A DNA stretch of 64,000 nt from contig JAEYPH010000007.1 in NCBI GenBank assembly GCA_023410875.1, positions 14,927-78,926 on the forward strand, written 5' to 3'. This document shows positions 1-7,659 of the stretch, piece after piece (the first letter of the stretch is position 1; each line of letters begins with the position of its first letter). The DNA is from Bacillota bacterium. Its GTDB lineage: Bacteria > Bacillota > Clostridia > Christensenellales > UMGS416. The notes beneath the pieces are model-generated. The model was not told the origin of the DNA. It searched no databases and saw only the letters and a list, made by a program, of their open reading frames with translations. Made by a program: the position numbers and the translations under genes.

Positions 1-1
1 C

Positions 2-337
2 GGCCTGGGCTTGCTGGAAAGCGCCATCATCGACCAGCATTTTGGCCAGCGGGGGCGATTCGGCCGCTTGCTGTGCGGCGTTGCGGAGAACCCCGGCATA
101 CTGGGTATCGGCATCGACGAGGATACGGCTATACAGGTCTATCCCGATGAACACTTCGAGGTTATTGGCAACAACGCCGTCACCGTGATAGATGGAAACT
201 CGATACAGAGCTCCAACGTCTCGGAACTCTATCCCAATGAATTATTGGCCATTGTCGGTGTGATGGTGCATGCCCTGCCCGCCGGGTATGGCTTCGACCT
301 GTCAAAACGGCAGGTTCTGCGGCTCAAGAAAGATTGA
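2..337 (+). CDS. cphB: Cyanophycinase, C-terminal part (gene cut by window edge)
   Basis: This is the last 111 residues of a peptidase S51-type cyanophycinase, which hydrolyses the Asp-Arg storage polymer cyanophycin to dipeptides. The reading frame is open to the left edge, so the start lies outside the window. Family features seen are the run IDQHFGQRGRFGRL followed by GIGIDEDTAIQV, the typical end of the catalytic core. The catalytic serine region is outside the window. It is followed 17 bp later by cyanophycin synthetase in the same direction, the usual degradation/synthesis pairing, which supports the call. Confidence 0.88.
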   Translation, partial: GLGLLESAIIDQHFGQRGRFGRLLCGVAENPGILGIGIDEDTAIQVYPDEHFEVIGNNAVTVIDGNSIQSSNVSELYPNELLAIVGVMVHALPAGYGFDLSKRQVLRLKKD

Positions 338-354
338 CTGGCATGGGGGTACAC

Positions 355-2943
355 ATGAGAATTCTGGATATCACAATCTATCGCGGCAGAAACATCTACA
401 GTCACAAGACCGCCGCCAGGATGCTTGTAGACCTGGGCGCCCATGCCGACACCCCCACCAATCAGATCGAAGGGTTCAACGACGCCCTGCTGGCCTGCTT
501 CCCCGGACTGCGCCAGAACACCTGCGGGCTGGGGTACGCCGGTGGCTTCCTGGAGCGCCTGGAGTCCGGAACCTATCTGGGCCATGTGCTGGAGCACGTC
601 ATACTGGAAATGCAGAACCGGCTGGGTTATACCGATGCCAAGTACGGCAAAACCCGCGCGGCGGCTCAGCCCGGGCAATACAATGTCATCTTTGAATACA
701 GCAACGAGGTGTGCGCGCTGGAATGCGCCAAGGCCGCGGTCTTCATCATCAATTGCTTTCTGAATCGGGAGGCCGTGGAGATCGGCGAGTTTATGGCATA
801 CTTGAAAAAAGTCTCGCTGGATGCGGAATTCGGCCCCAGCACGGCTGCCATCGTCAAAGAGGCCAAGCTGAGGGGTATTCCGGTCAACCGCATCGGCAAC
901 GACAGCATGATCAGCCTGGGCTATGGCAAGTATCGCCGGCTGCTGGAGTCCACCCTGACCGACGCGACCAGCTGCATCGCCGCCGACATCGCGACCAACA
1001 AGCAACTGGCCAAGCTCATCCTCAGCGAAAACAAAATCCCCGTGCCCTATGGCAAGGTCGTGTATTCCGAGATTTCCGCCCTGATGGCCGCCCGGGACAT
1101 CGGAGCCCCCGTCGTCATCAAGCCCTACGACGGTAATCAGGGCAAAGGCGTATCCCTGAACGTTGCCGAAGAGAAGGACATCAAGGCGGCGTTTCGGGAA
1201 GCATCTCAATACAGCAAGGGCATCATCGTGGAACAATATATCACCGGCAAGGATTACCGGGTGCTGGTCGTGGGCAATCAGGTGCGAGCCGTGGCGGAAC
1301 GCGTATCCGCCAGCGTGACCGGCGATGGCATCCACACCATAGAGGAGCTCGTGGAGATCGTCAATCGCGATGAGCGCCGCGGAGAGCAGCACGAGAAGCC
1401 ATTGACAAAGATTCGTCTGGATGCCGTGAGCCAGAATATCCTCAAGAAAAAAGGCATTTCGCCCCAATCCACCCCCAAAGCCGGTGAAACCGTGGCGCTG
1501 CGGGAGAACGGGAACCTGAGCACCGGCGGCATCGCCATAGACCGCACCGATGAGATCCACCCCGACAATGCAGACCTGGCGGTGCTGGCTGCCAATGCCA
1601 TCGGCGTGGACATCGCCGGAATCGACATCGTCGCGCAGAACATTTCCGAACCCATCCGCACAAGCGGCGGCGTCATTGTGGAGGTAAACGCGGCGCCGGG
1701 CATCCGCATGCATCTGTATCCCAGTGAAGGAACGCCTCGTAATGTGGCTCGAGACATCGTCGATATGCTCTACCCGCCCCTGGAGGCCATCGACTTCCCC
1801 ATCGTCTCGGTGACCGGCACCAATGGCAAGACGACCGTGACTCGCCTCATCGCCCATGTCCTGGGGGAAGCCGGCCGCCATGTGGGCATGACGACGACCA
1901 GCGGCATCTATGTGGAAGGCAAATGCATCTGCAAGGGCGACAACACAGGCCCCGTGAGCGCCCGTACGCTGCTATCCAACCGGCACATCGACGCGGCTGT
2001 GCTGGAGACTGCCCGCGGCGGCATTGTGCGGGCCGGCCTGGGCTACGATCTGGCCGACGTGGGCATCATCACCAACATTGCCGGAGACCACCTGGGGCTG
2101 GACGGGATAGAAACCCTGGAAGACCTGGCCTTCGTCAAATCCCTGGTCATGGAGGCCGTGAAGGACAGCGGCTACGCCGTGCTCAACGCCGACGACCCTA
2201 TGACCGAAGTGATACAGGATCGCACGCAGTCTGAGCTCATCCTGTTTACCATGAACCCTGCCATTGCTATAGATAAGTACGCCAACAAGGCGAAAAAATT
2301 CGTATATCCCCAGGACGGTTTCCTCTATGTACGGGAGGATGGCGTCTGCCATGAGATCGTGGAGATCGCCAGGATACCCATAACCAATGGCGGAACCATC
2401 TCCTGCAACATCCAGAACTGCCTGGCGGCCGTGGCCGCGCTGTGGGGCCTGCGGATACCCCCATCCACCATTGCGGCGGGGTTGGCCAGCTTTACACACA
2501 ACCCCGGTCGGTTCAATTACCACCAACTGGATGGCTTTACGGTCATGGTGGATTATGGACACAACCCCGCCGGTTATGAGGCCGCCATACAGTCGTTGCG
2601 CTCTGCCGGTGGCAAGCGGCTGATAGGGGTCATCGGTGTTCCGGGAGACCGGCTGGATCGCGATATCTCTGCCGTGGGCGCACTGTGCGCCGCCGCCTTT
2701 GACAAGCTGTACATCAAGGAAGACGCCGATCTGCGGGGCAGGCGCCGGAGCGAAGTGGCCGCCCTTCTGCAGCAGGCCGCACTGGATCACAATTTCCCCG
2801 AAGAAAACCTAGCGATTATAGAAAATGAGCTGGAAGCGCTGAAGGCAGCTGTTGAAAACGTACAGACCGGAGACATCATTGCGGTGTTCTATGAGGAATT
2901 CCAGCCGGTTGAGGAATACTTAAGAACCTTGAAGCAAGCATGA
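355..2943 (+). CDS. cphA: Cyanophycin synthetase
   Basis: 862 residues, the usual length for CphA. It polymerises aspartate and arginine into multi-L-arginyl-poly-L-aspartate with two ATP-dependent ligase activities. The N-terminal region begins MRILDITIYRGRNIYSH, typical of the family. An ATP-grasp domain covers roughly residues 220-480 (VVIKPYDGNQGKGVSLNV) and a Mur-ligase-like domain follows with the P-loop VTGTNGKTTVTR near residue 485. I chose the ATG at 355 because family homology begins there and a G-rich ribosome site sits just upstream; a TTG at 334 and an ATG at 343 are alternatives. The neighbour cphB completes the storage-polymer cycle of nitrogen reserve build-up and release. Confidence 0.95.
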   Translation: MRILDITIYRGRNIYSHKTAARMLVDLGAHADTPTNQIEGFNDALLACFPGLRQNTCGLGYAGGFLERLESGTYLGHVLEHVILEMQNRLGYTDAKYGKTRAAAQPGQYNVIFEYSNEVCALECAKAAVFIINCFLNREAVEIGEFMAYLKKVSLDAEFGPSTAAIVKEAKLRGIPVNRIGNDSMISLGYGKYRRLLESTLTDATSCIAADIATNKQLAKLILSENKIPVPYGKVVYSEISALMAARDIGAPVVIKPYDGNQGKGVSLNVAEEKDIKAAFREASQYSKGIIVEQYITGKDYRVLVVGNQVRAVAERVSASVTGDGIHTIEELVEIVNRDERRGEQHEKPLTKIRLDAVSQNILKKKGISPQSTPKAGETVALRENGNLSTGGIAIDRTDEIHPDNADLAVLAANAIGVDIAGIDIVAQNISEPIRTSGGVIVEVNAAPGIRMHLYPSEGTPRNVARDIVDMLYPPLEAIDFPIVSVTGTNGKTTVTRLIAHVLGEAGRHVGMTTTSGIYVEGKCICKGDNTGPVSARTLLSNRHIDAAVLETARGGIVRAGLGYDLADVGIITNIAGDHLGLDGIETLEDLAFVKSLVMEAVKDSGYAVLNADDPMTEVIQDRTQSELILFTMNPAIAIDKYANKAKKFVYPQDGFLYVREDGVCHEIVEIARIPITNGGTISCNIQNCLAAVAALWGLRIPPSTIAAGLASFTHNPGRFNYHQLDGFTVMVDYGHNPAGYEAAIQSLRSAGGKRLIGVIGVPGDRLDRDISAVGALCAAAFDKLYIKEDADLRGRRRSEVAALLQQAALDHNFPEENLAIIENELEALKAAVENVQTGDIIAVFYEEFQPVEEYLRTLKQA

Positions 2944-2997
2944 CCTCTTTCTTTTGGCTTTAGCAGGCAGGTCCGTAGACGGACCATCTGCGATCAC

Positions 2998-3032
2998 AAG
3001 GCTGCCAGGTATCAGTACCGGGCAGCCTTTTT
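2998..3032 (+). terminator. Rho-independent terminator after cphA
   Basis: A hairpin with arms AAGGCTGCC and GGGCAGCCTT followed by a T run. It lies about 55 bp after the cphA stop and separates the cyanophycin genes from the next cluster. Confidence 0.8.
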
Positions 3033-3087
3033 GAAATGTTTGCGCAAACGAAAAGCATAAAAAACTTCGTCTCATCTTTAAAAGTTG

Positions 3088-3117
3088 TTGACATATGCCC
3101 GTAACCGGGTGTACCAT
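3088..3117 (+). promoter_or_regulatory. Probable sigma-A-type promoter of the 3163-8471 cluster
   Basis: TTGACA at 3088-3093 and TACCAT at 3112-3117 are separated by 18 bp. The -35 overlaps the left arm of a perfect inverted repeat (see the next feature), the usual place for a repressor site. This is inferred from sequence only. Confidence 0.55.
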
Positions 3118-3138
3118 GGCAGATAGATGGCATATGTC
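3090..3138. promoter_or_regulatory. Perfect 10-bp inverted repeat, candidate operator
   Basis: GACATATGCC at 3090-3099 is repeated in reverse complement as GGCATATGTC at 3129-3138, bracketing the -10 region and the presumed transcription start. The right arm ends about 11 bp before the ribosome binding site of the first gene. The arms are too far apart for a terminator and there is no T run, so an operator read by a dimeric regulator is the simpler view. The DUF134 protein two genes downstream is an obvious candidate binder, but this is inference. Confidence 0.55.
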
Positions 3139-3162
3139 ACAAACTCAAGGGAGGTGATTAAA

Positions 3163-3414
3163 TTGCCCGGTAGAGATGGTACCGGCCCAATGGGGCTGGG
3201 AGCAGGGGCAGGCAGAGGCCTCGGGCCATGCGCCACATATCCGGTTCAGCAGGGCTGTGGCCTTGGCCTTGGCCGCAGAAATGGCTTTCGCAGCGGCTTT
3301 GGCAGGGGCTTTGCCTATCAGCAGGATTCATCAAAGATCGAGTTGCTGAAAGTGCAGAAGGAACTCCTGCAACGGCGCATTGACCTCATCGACAAACAAC
3401 TGACCGACGAATAA
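3163..3414 (+). CDS. DUF5320 family small Gly/Arg-rich protein
   Basis: 83 residues beginning MPGRDGTGPMGLGAGAGRGL, a Gly-rich segment characteristic of DUF5320 proteins, followed by a charged C-terminal helix (KVQKELLQRRIDLIDKQL) likely to form a coiled coil. Function is unknown; such proteins usually sit beside DUF134 and NifX-like genes in anaerobes, as here. The start is a TTG at 3163, chosen because a strong AGGGAGGTGA lies 7 bp upstream and the Gly-rich family motif starts right there; the longer frame from 3127 crosses the ribosome site and the inverted-repeat arm. It is the first gene of the cluster. Confidence 0.75.
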   Translation: MPGRDGTGPMGLGAGAGRGLGPCATYPVQQGCGLGLGRRNGFRSGFGRGFAYQQDSSKIELLKVQKELLQRRIDLIDKQLTDE

Positions 3415-3474
3415 CGTGCCCGGGGATGGCCGCAGGACGCTCCGGTCATCCCCGACGACAACTGGAGTGAAAGA

Positions 3475-3849
3475 ATGCCAAGACCAAGGAAATGGAGAAA
3501 AGTCTGTTCCCTGCCCGAGCGAAACCGGTTCGGCCCTCTCGGAGCCATGGAGGATATGGAAAGCGTCACCATGACGGTTGACGAATATGAGACCATCCGG
3601 TTGATCGATCTGGAGGGGTTCACCCAGGAGGAGTGTGCCGCGCACATGAACATCGCCCGCACAACCGTTCAGGGAATCTATGACGGGGCCAGAAAGAAGC
3701 TGGCGGATTCGCTGGTGAACGGAAAAGTGCTGAGGATTGAAGGCGGGGAATACAGGCTTTGCGACGGTATGGGCCTCGGCTGCAGCGGCAGAGGCTGCCA
3801 CAGGCGCAGATGCGGCAGAGGCCATTTGAACGACGCGGGGAACGAATAG
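3475..3849 (+). CDS. DUF134 family DNA-binding protein (sigma-70 region 4-like helix-turn-helix)
   Basis: 124 residues. The N-terminus MPRPRKWRKVCSLPE and the segment VDEYETIRLIDLEGFTQEE are typical of DUF134. A helix-turn-helix resembling sigma factor region 4 lies at about residues 35-75 (EECAAHMNIARTTVQGIYDGAR). The C-terminus is Cys/Arg-rich (CSGRGCHRRRCGRGH), suggesting metal or Fe-S binding. It probably controls its own cluster, perhaps through the inverted repeat at 3090-3138. That link is inference from position. It is followed 35 bp later by the NifX-like gene. Confidence 0.85.
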   Translation: MPRPRKWRKVCSLPERNRFGPLGAMEDMESVTMTVDEYETIRLIDLEGFTQEECAAHMNIARTTVQGIYDGARKKLADSLVNGKVLRIEGGEYRLCDGMGLGCSGRGCHRRRCGRGHLNDAGNE

Positions 3850-3884
3850 CGCCAGCACCGGAATCATTGAATTGGAGAGACTCG

Positions 3885-4433
3885 ATGAAAATTGTTTTGC
3901 CGGTCGATGAGAGCAATGACGAGACGCTCGTATGCCCATCCTTTGGGCGGGCCCCATTTTTTCTCATCTATGATACCGAAACACAAGAACGTATATTTCA
4001 TGATAACAACGCTGCGGCAAGCCAGGGCGGCGCCGGCGTCAAAGCTGCGCAATACATCGTGGATCACAAGGTGGACGTGCTGCTGGCTCCCCGGTGCGGG
4101 GAAAACGCAGTTGCCGTCTTCTCTGCCGCAGGTATTCGGATATACAGGACGGTCTCCGGATCAGCCATGGATAATATCCGCGCGTTCCTGGCCGGCAGGC
4201 TGCCCACGTTGGAGGAAATCCACGCAGGGTTCCATCACCACGGGGGGCAGCCGTTAGGATCACAGTGCTCAGCGGCAAAGGCGGGACGGGCAAAACTTTG
4301 GTCTCAGTCAACCTGGCGGCGGCAGCGAAGTCCACCTATATCGACTGCGACGTGGAGGAGCCAAACGGCCATTTGTTCTTTCGGCCGGAGGTTGTACACC
4401 AAGAAGACGTCGCCGTGCGCATTCCCGTGGTGA
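3885..4433 (+). CDS. NifX/NifB-type dinitrogenase iron-molybdenum cofactor-binding-like protein, apparently lacking its normal stop
   Basis: Residues 1-123 form a complete NifX-like domain (begins MKIVLPVDESND, contains CPSFGRAPFF and LLAPRCGENAVAVF, ends with HHHGGQP). Such proteins are thought to carry Fe-S or metallocofactor intermediates. In the sequence as given, the frame does not stop there but runs on for 59 residues of unrelated, low-quality sequence to 4433, overlapping the next gene in another frame. Changing T to G at 4255 would turn the codon after HHHGGQP into TGA and give the family's normal length. The ATG at 3885 has a GGAGAG site upstream. Treat residues after 123 as probably not native. 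Confidence 0.75.
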   Translation: MKIVLPVDESNDETLVCPSFGRAPFFLIYDTETQERIFHDNNAAASQGGAGVKAAQYIVDHKVDVLLAPRCGENAVAVFSAAGIRIYRTVSGSAMDNIRAFLAGRLPTLEEIHAGFHHHGGQPLGSQCSAAKAGRAKLWSQSTWRRQRSPPISTATWRSQTAICSFGRRLYTKKTSPCAFPW

Positions 4434-5107
4434 ATGCCGCGATGTGCAGCGGTTGTCGGAAATGCACCAATTTCTGCAAATTCCACGCCCTGGCATACGC
4501 TCGGGATAAGGTGTTGGTATTTGAGGAAGTGTGCCATTCCTGCGGCGGGTGCATACTGCTTTGCCCGGAAAAGGCGCTCAAAGAAAAGGAAAAGATCATT
4601 GGGAGTATCCAAAGGGGCGCATCCGGTGAAGTGACTGCATGGTCCGGTGTGCTGAACATCGGAGAAGCGTCCGGAGTCCCGATCATCCGCCGGCTGCTGG
4701 AAAGCAATGCAGGCAACGTACAAACCACTTTTATCGATTGCCCGCCCGGCAGCGCATGCATCGTCATGGAGAGCATACGGGACGCGGACTATTGCATTCT
4801 GGTGGCAGAGCCCACCATATTCGGCGTCCACAACCTTGCAATGGTCTATGACCTGGTGACGCTCTTTCACAAGCCCTGCAGCGTTGTATTGAATAAATGC
4901 CTGGATCAGGACAATCCCGCGGAACGGTACTGCACGGAGCACGGCATCCGGATACTCGGCAGTATTCTCTATGATGACGAACTTGGCGCTTTGCATTCAA
5001 ACGCGCAGATTGCACTCCGGGAGAGCGACCGGTATCGGGCATTCTTCTCCACCCTGCTGAACACCGTCGTCGGGGAGGCACAAAATAAAACAGCTTGTCA
5101 TCCTTAG
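4265..5107 (+). CDS. MinD/Mrp-superfamily P-loop ATPase with inserted ferredoxin domain (first copy)
   Basis: 280 residues from the first canonical start, GTG at 4265. The deviant Walker A is LSGKGGTGKT at the extreme N-terminus. Two 4Fe-4S motifs (CSGCRKCTNFCKF and CHSCGGCILLCPEKA) occupy about residues 60-110, followed by the second half of the ATPase fold (FIDCPPGSAC). This is the COG1149 architecture, thought to act in Fe-S or cofactor handling. Homology actually begins four codons earlier at 4253 (V-R-I-T before VLSGKGG), where the codon is GTT, not a start; T4255G would restore GTG. It is followed with a 23-bp overlap by a second copy. Confidence 0.85.
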   Translation: MLSGKGGTGKTLVSVNLAAAAKSTYIDCDVEEPNGHLFFRPEVVHQEDVAVRIPVVNAAMCSGCRKCTNFCKFHALAYARDKVLVFEEVCHSCGGCILLCPEKALKEKEKIIGSIQRGASGEVTAWSGVLNIGEASGVPIIRRLLESNAGNVQTTFIDCPPGSACIVMESIRDADYCILVAEPTIFGVHNLAMVYDLVTLFHKPCSVVLNKCLDQDNPAERYCTEHGIRILGSILYDDELGALHSNAQIALRESDRYRAFFSTLLNTVVGEAQNKTACHP

Positions 5108-5969
5108 CGGCAAGGGCGGCACCGGCAAAACGACGATTGCCAGCGCGTTTATCCGGCTGTCTGGAGCCAAGGCGTACTCGGACTGCGATGTGGACGCCCC
5201 CAACCTCCATTTGGTCATGAAGCAACCCCATGACCCAGCACGCGCGGCGTATTATGGGCTGCCCAAGGCGGCCATCGACCCCGATGCGTGCACACTCTGC
5301 GGACGCTGTGCGCAGCACTGCCGGTTCGGTGCAATCTCCTCGGCTGCGGGATACCGCGTGGACGCGTTTGCCTGCGAGGGCTGCGGGGTGTGCGAGGCTA
5401 TATGCCCTGCCGGGGCCGTTGCGATGAAGCCCTCCATCGCCGGGGAATTGGCACTGTATTCAGACAGCGATACCGCATTCTCCACAGCGAAGCTGAAAAC
5501 CGGTTCGGGAACGTCGGGGAAGCTGGTCACGGAAGTGAAGAAGCAAATGAAGTCAGCGGCGCATGGAGCCGATTTAGCCGTCATAGACGGTTCGCCGGGG
5601 ATCGGCTGCCCGGTGATCGCATCGATCAGCGGCGCCGATATGGTGTTGATCGTCGCAGAGCCCTCCATATCGGGCATCAGCGACATGGCGCGCATCCTGA
5701 AGACCGTCGGCAGCTTCCATACCAAAGCTGCGATCTGCATCAACAAATTCGATACCAACCCAACGATTGCGACGCAAATAGAAGCACTGTGTCAAGCGGA
5801 GGCCATTCCGTTCGTAGGGAAAATCCCCTTTGATCCGCATGCAGTCAAAGCGACCAACGCCGGGCTATCCATCGTGGAAACGGATTGTACGGCAGGCCGA
5901 GCCGTCAGGGATGTCTATCAAAGGACGATGGAGCTCTTATTTTCGGAAAACTGCGGGCGCCGCATATGA
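5085..5969 (+). CDS. MinD/Mrp-superfamily P-loop ATPase with inserted ferredoxin domain (second copy; ATA as apparent start codon)
   Basis: A second COG1149 ATPase of about 294 residues. The natural beginning reads I-K-Q-L-V-I-L-S-G-K-G-G-T-G-K-T-T with ATA at 5085 where ATG is expected; GGGGAGG lies 8-9 bp upstream in the right place. No ATG, GTG or TTG occurs in this frame between the preceding stop and the GTG at 5190, which would delete the Walker A loop, so 5190 cannot be the true start of a working ATPase. Ferredoxin motifs CTLCGRCAQHCRF and CEGCGVCEAICPAGA follow. Either a rare AUA start, a point mutation or a sequence error explains this. It overlaps the next gene by ATGA. Confidence 0.75.
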   Translation: MKQLVILSGKGGTGKTTIASAFIRLSGAKAYSDCDVDAPNLHLVMKQPHDPARAAYYGLPKAAIDPDACTLCGRCAQHCRFGAISSAAGYRVDAFACEGCGVCEAICPAGAVAMKPSIAGELALYSDSDTAFSTAKLKTGSGTSGKLVTEVKKQMKSAAHGADLAVIDGSPGIGCPVIASISGADMVLIVAEPSISGISDMARILKTVGSFHTKAAICINKFDTNPTIATQIEALCQAEAIPFVGKIPFDPHAVKATNAGLSIVETDCTAGRAVRDVYQRTMELLFSENCGRRI

Positions 5970-6814
5970 TCATCAAGGTGCTGGCCGAAAACACGTCTGT
6001 TGCGCCAGAGCTGGGCAGCGAGCACGGCCTGAGCCTCTACATCGAAACCCGGCGGCACAAGCTGCTCTTTGATACGGGGGCCAGCGCGCTCTTCGTTCAA
6101 AACGCGGCCAAGCTGGACGTCGATCTGGCAGCTGTAGACACAGTCATCCTCTCCCATGGCCATTATGACCATGGCGGCGGTCTCAAAGCGTTCATGGAGA
6201 TGAACTCGAATGCCCAGGTATACCTGAACCGGGCGGCGTTCGCAGAGCACTGTTCCAAACGGGCAAATGGAGAGATACGGTACATTGGTCTGGATTCGTC
6301 GCTGCTTCCGAGCGAACGCTTTGTGTTTACCGGGGATCGTCTCAAGATCGACGGTGAGCTCGAGCTGTTTACCGCAATTAAGCGCTGCGAAGAATTCGTT
6401 CCCGCTGCAAACCAGGGGCTGCTGGTACGATTCGGCGGCTCCCTCGTCGCGGATGATTTTGCGCACGAGCAGAACCTTGTCATCCGCGAAAACGGAAAAG
6501 CCCTACTGCTGACAGGCTGTGCGCACGCCGGCATCGTCAATATCATTGGCCGCTTCCACGAGCTTACGGGCGGCATGCCGGATTATGTGGTCGGCGGCTT
6601 CCATTTGGCTCGCGGCTCCGCCGGCCAGAGCGAGAGCCCCTCCCTCATACAGGCCCTTGGCCGCCACCTTGCCGGCACGCGAGCGATGTTCTATACCTGC
6701 CACTGCACCGGTATACAACCTTACAGCCTGTTGAGAGAGGTGATGGCAGAATCGATCAAATACATATCCACGGGAGACCAAATTCTGATAAAACCCAAAG
6801 GAGAAGAAAGATGA
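5966..6814 (+). CDS. Metallo-beta-lactamase-fold hydrolase (COG1237 type)
   Basis: 282 residues. The zinc-binding motif SHGHYDHGGG (around residues 65-75) marks the metallo-beta-lactamase fold, and the overall sequence (LFDTGASALFVQNA, LLTGCAHAGIVNI, YTCHCTG) matches the COG1237 group, some members of which are named for methanopterin-type dihydropterin synthesis. The substrate here is not known. The ATG at 5966 overlaps the upstream TGA as ATGA, and its own stop overlaps the next ATG the same way, so the genes are translationally coupled. Confidence 0.85.
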   Translation: MIIKVLAENTSVAPELGSEHGLSLYIETRRHKLLFDTGASALFVQNAAKLDVDLAAVDTVILSHGHYDHGGGLKAFMEMNSNAQVYLNRAAFAEHCSKRANGEIRYIGLDSSLLPSERFVFTGDRLKIDGELELFTAIKRCEEFVPAANQGLLVRFGGSLVADDFAHEQNLVIRENGKALLLTGCAHAGIVNIIGRFHELTGGMPDYVVGGFHLARGSAGQSESPSLIQALGRHLAGTRAMFYTCHCTGIQPYSLLREVMAESIKYISTGDQILIKPKGEER

Positions 6815-7659
6815 GTGAAACATGCAACCATGACTGCGGAAGCTGCGGGGAAGAGTGCGCGCAAAGAAGCCAAGAAGAGCACGACTTTTCCGCGCATCTC
6901 AACGAGCTCAGCAGCGTGAAAAAGGTCATCGGCGTCATGAGCGGCAAGGGTGGTGTCGGCAAGTCCCTGGTCACGTCGATGCTTGCCGTGGCGATGAACC
7001 GCAGGGGTCACCACACCGCCATACTCGACGCCGATGTAACCGGTCCTTCCATCCCAAAGGCGTTTGCCATTCGGGAAAAAGCCCATGGCAGCGAACTCGG
7101 TATCTTCCCGGTCAAAAGCAAGACTGGCCTGGAGATCATGTCGATCAACCTGCTGTTGGAGAACGATACCGACCCCGTGATTTGGCGAGGCCCGATTCTC
7201 GCGGGCACGGTTAAGCAGTTCTGGTCGGATGTGATCTGGAACGATGTGGATTTCATGTTCATCGACATGCCTCCGGGCACTGGCGATGTGCCGCTGACGG
7301 TGTTCCAGTCTATTCCTGTGGATGGGATCATCGTCGTGACATCCCCGCAAGAGCTGGTCTCGATGATCGTGGCCAAGGCCGTTCGGATGGCGGAGATGAT
7401 GAACATTCCGATCATCGGGCTTGTGGAGAACATGTCCTGTTTTCGCTGCCCGGACAACGGGAAAGACTATCAGATTTTTGGCGACAGCCATATCGATGAG
7501 ATTGCCGGCAAGCACAACATGAAGGTGCTCGCGAAGTTGCCGATCGATCCTAAACTCGCCGCTGCCTGCGACAAAGGCATGATCGAGCTCTACAATGGCG
7601 ACTGGTTTGACCGAGTCTCGGTGATGCTGGAAACGGATATCGGGGAGAATCCGCAATGA
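6811..7659 (+). CDS. Mrp/NBP35-type Fe-S cluster carrier ATPase
   Basis: 282 residues. The N-terminal Cys-rich stretch CNHDCGSCGEEC precedes the ATPase domain, as in Nbp35/Mrp scaffolds, and probably binds a 4Fe-4S cluster. The deviant Walker A MSGKGGVGKS is near residues 43-52, with DADVTGPSIPKAF, DMPPGTGD and a CxxC at CFRCPD. Mrp proteins assemble or transfer Fe-S clusters. The ATG at 6811 has an AAAGGAGAA site. It sits between the MBL protein and the C_GCAxxG protein with overlaps of 4 bp on both sides. Confidence 0.92.
   Translation: MSETCNHDCGSCGEECAQRSQEEHDFSAHLNELSSVKKVIGVMSGKGGVGKSLVTSMLAVAMNRRGHHTAILDADVTGPSIPKAFAIREKAHGSELGIFPVKSKTGLEIMSINLLLENDTDPVIWRGPILAGTVKQFWSDVIWNDVDFMFIDMPPGTGDVPLTVFQSIPVDGIIVVTSPQELVSMIVAKAVRMAEMMNIPIIGLVENMSCFRCPDNGKDYQIFGDSHIDEIAGKHNMKVLAKLPIDPKLAAACDKGMIELYNGDWFDRVSVMLETDIGENPQ

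Noticed and set aside
5190..5969. GTG at 5190 as start of the second ferredoxin-domain ATPase.
   Set aside because: It would remove the Walker A loop that is clearly encoded just upstream in the same frame.
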